Source of the DNA: Bifidobacteriaceae bacterium
Lineage (GTDB): Bacteria; Actinomycetota; Actinomycetes; Actinomycetales; WQXJ01
Reading direction: 5' to 3'
NCBI GenBank assembly: GCA_031272565.1
Contig: JAISTN010000247.1
Span: forward strand, 1 to 5,889
DNA length: 5,889 nt
Made by a program: the position numbers and the translations under genes. This document shows positions 4,903-5,889 of the stretch, piece after piece. The notes under the pieces are model-generated. The model was given only the letters and a program-made list of their open reading frames with translations. It searched no databases and was not told the DNA's origin. Within the stretch, counting starts at the first letter, position 1; the number at the start of each line of letters is the position of its first letter.

Positions 4903-5889
4903 ATGCAACGAAGCATCACCCAGTTTCATCTCCGCCGCGGCGGCACCAGCGTGGTGATTGGTCTCACCCCCGGCGCAGCCCCCACCATCCTCCACTGGGG
5001 CGAGGACTTGGGCGACCTCAGCGAGCGCCAACTCGCCGCGCTGGCCGCCGCCCTTCGACCGCAGCCCGTCAGCGGTGATCTCGACACCCCAGCCCGGCTC
5101 ACCCTCCTCCCCACCGAGGCCACAGGCTGGGCCCACACCCCCGGTCTCACCGTGCGCCCACCGGCCCCCGCCCCCCTCTTCCGCGCCGCCGCCGTCCAGA
5201 TCGCGGGGCCCTCCTGCCAGGTCACGCTGGCCGACCCCGAATCTGGGCTCGAGATCACCGCCACCATCGACATCACCGACGCTGGCCTGGTCCGCCAGAG
5301 GCTGAAACTGACCAACCTCGGCGACCGCACACTGGTTGTCGACCACCTCGCCCCAACCTTCCCCCTCCCTGCTGACGCCACCGAGCTGCTCAGCACCACC
5401 GGCCACCACCTCCGCGAACGCTCCCCCCAACGCCACGACTTCACCATCGGCGTCCACCAGCGCGAGTCACGTCGCGGCCGGCCCGGCTTCGACAACACAC
5501 TGGTCCTCGCCGCCGGCCGCCCCGGCTTTGGCTGGGAACACGGCCGGGTCCACGCCGTCCACCTCGCCTGGAGCGGCAACCACCGCTACACCGCCGAGCG
5601 AACATACTCCGGCGAGTCCTTCCTCCAGGCGGGCGAACTGTTTCTACCCGGCGAAATCACGCTCCCGCCTGAGGCCTCCTACACCACGCCGTGGGCACTT
5701 GGCTCCTGGGGCGAAGGCCTCAACGCCGTGGCCGCCCGCTATCACGCCTACCTGCGCGGCCGCCACGCCGGCCACACCCCGGCCCGCCCGGTCACCCTCA
5801 ACACCTGGGAGGCGGTCTACTTTGACCACAAGCTGGACGCCCTGACCGACCTGGCCCGGCTGGCCGCCCGGGTTGGGGTCGAACGCTTC
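4903..5889 (+). CDS. GH36 alpha-galactosidase, N-terminal part (runs off right edge)
   Basis: Glycoside hydrolase family 36 enzyme, which removes terminal alpha-1,6-linked galactose from melibiose, raffinose and related oligosaccharides; no signal peptide is visible, so probably cytoplasmic. The 329 visible codons have no stop and include most of the N-terminal beta-sandwich domain: ILHWGEDLG (29-37), FDNTLVLA (196-203), HLAWSGNH (220-227), and then the entry to the catalytic barrel, RPVTLNTWEAVYFDH (295-309), a hallmark of GH36. Full-length members are about 700 residues, so the catalytic Asp nucleophile and acid/base lie outside the window. ATG 4903 is chosen because the homology begins there and the TTGACA promoter places a transcript start on it; there is no Shine-Dalgarno. 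It is divergent from the ROK regulator, which suggests control by that protein. The segment is unusually rich in C on the coding strand (CCC, CTC, ACC, CAC codons), which leaves long open antisense frames. Confidence 0.92.
   Translation, partial: MQRSITQFHLRRGGTSVVIGLTPGAAPTILHWGEDLGDLSERQLAALAAALRPQPVSGDLDTPARLTLLPTEATGWAHTPGLTVRPPAPAPLFRAAAVQIAGPSCQVTLADPESGLEITATIDITDAGLVRQRLKLTNLGDRTLVVDHLAPTFPLPADATELLSTTGHHLRERSPQRHDFTIGVHQRESRRGRPGFDNTLVLAAGRPGFGWEHGRVHAVHLAWSGNHRYTAERTYSGESFLQAGELFLPGEITLPPEASYTTPWALGSWGEGLNAVAARYHAYLRGRHAGHTPARPVTLNTWEAVYFDHKLDALTDLARLAARVGVERF

Noticed and set aside
4657..5457. Minus-strand open frame of 266 codons across the divergent region and GH36 start
   Set aside because: It overlaps the recognised ROK and GH36 coding sequence and the promoter, and its G/E/V/A-rich product resembles no domain; an antisense artefact of C-rich codons.
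5336..5845. Plus-strand open frame of 169 codons rich in Ser, Pro, Thr and Ala
   Set aside because: Out-of-frame shadow of the GH36 gene, whose real frame carries the family motifs.

Overview
The window reads as high-GC actinobacterial chromosome. Evidence: most codons end in G or C, there are GTG starts, the ROK protein has the sequence style typical of actinobacterial ROK repressors, and one promoter points to a leaderless mRNA. I cannot name the genus. No ribosomal RNA, tRNA, CRISPR array, transposase or phage gene is visible.

Layout. Bases 1-487 (minus) are the N-terminal half of an EamA/DMT membrane transporter that leaves the window on the left. Bases 579-1847 (minus) encode an intact AAA_14/DUF4143 ATPase with a nuclease-like C-terminal core. 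Bases 1848-2497 hold no intact gene. They contain a 40-base imperfect palindrome, a C-terminal remnant of one PIN-domain toxin, a perfect GC hairpin, and a C-terminal remnant of a second, different PIN/VapC toxin. Bases 2498-2685 are a convergent gap that contains what looks like the last 19 codons of an AMP-forming acyl ligase, directly behind the stop codon of the next gene. Bases 2686-3546 (minus) encode a class IV PLP aminotransferase of the 4-amino-4-deoxychorismate lyase/branched-chain aminotransferase type. Bases 3614-4762 (minus) encode a ROK-family transcriptional regulator. A 140-base divergent control region (4763-4902) separates it from a GH36 alpha-galactosidase that starts at 4903 (plus) and leaves the window on the right.

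How the parts fit. The right third is a typical sugar-utilisation arrangement: a ROK repressor divergent from an alpha-galactosidase, with a candidate operator beside the repressor start and a TTGACA promoter ending at the alpha-galactosidase ATG. The aminotransferase lies 67 bases behind the regulator in the same direction and may be co-transcribed, but has no obvious link to sugar use. The left and middle part (about 579-2685) looks like an accessory region in decay: an ATPase of a patchily distributed family beside broken toxin genes and a ligase tail. I see no convincing new multi-gene system. The most informative signals are the toxin remnants, the ligase tail, the 40-base palindrome and the leaderless promoter.
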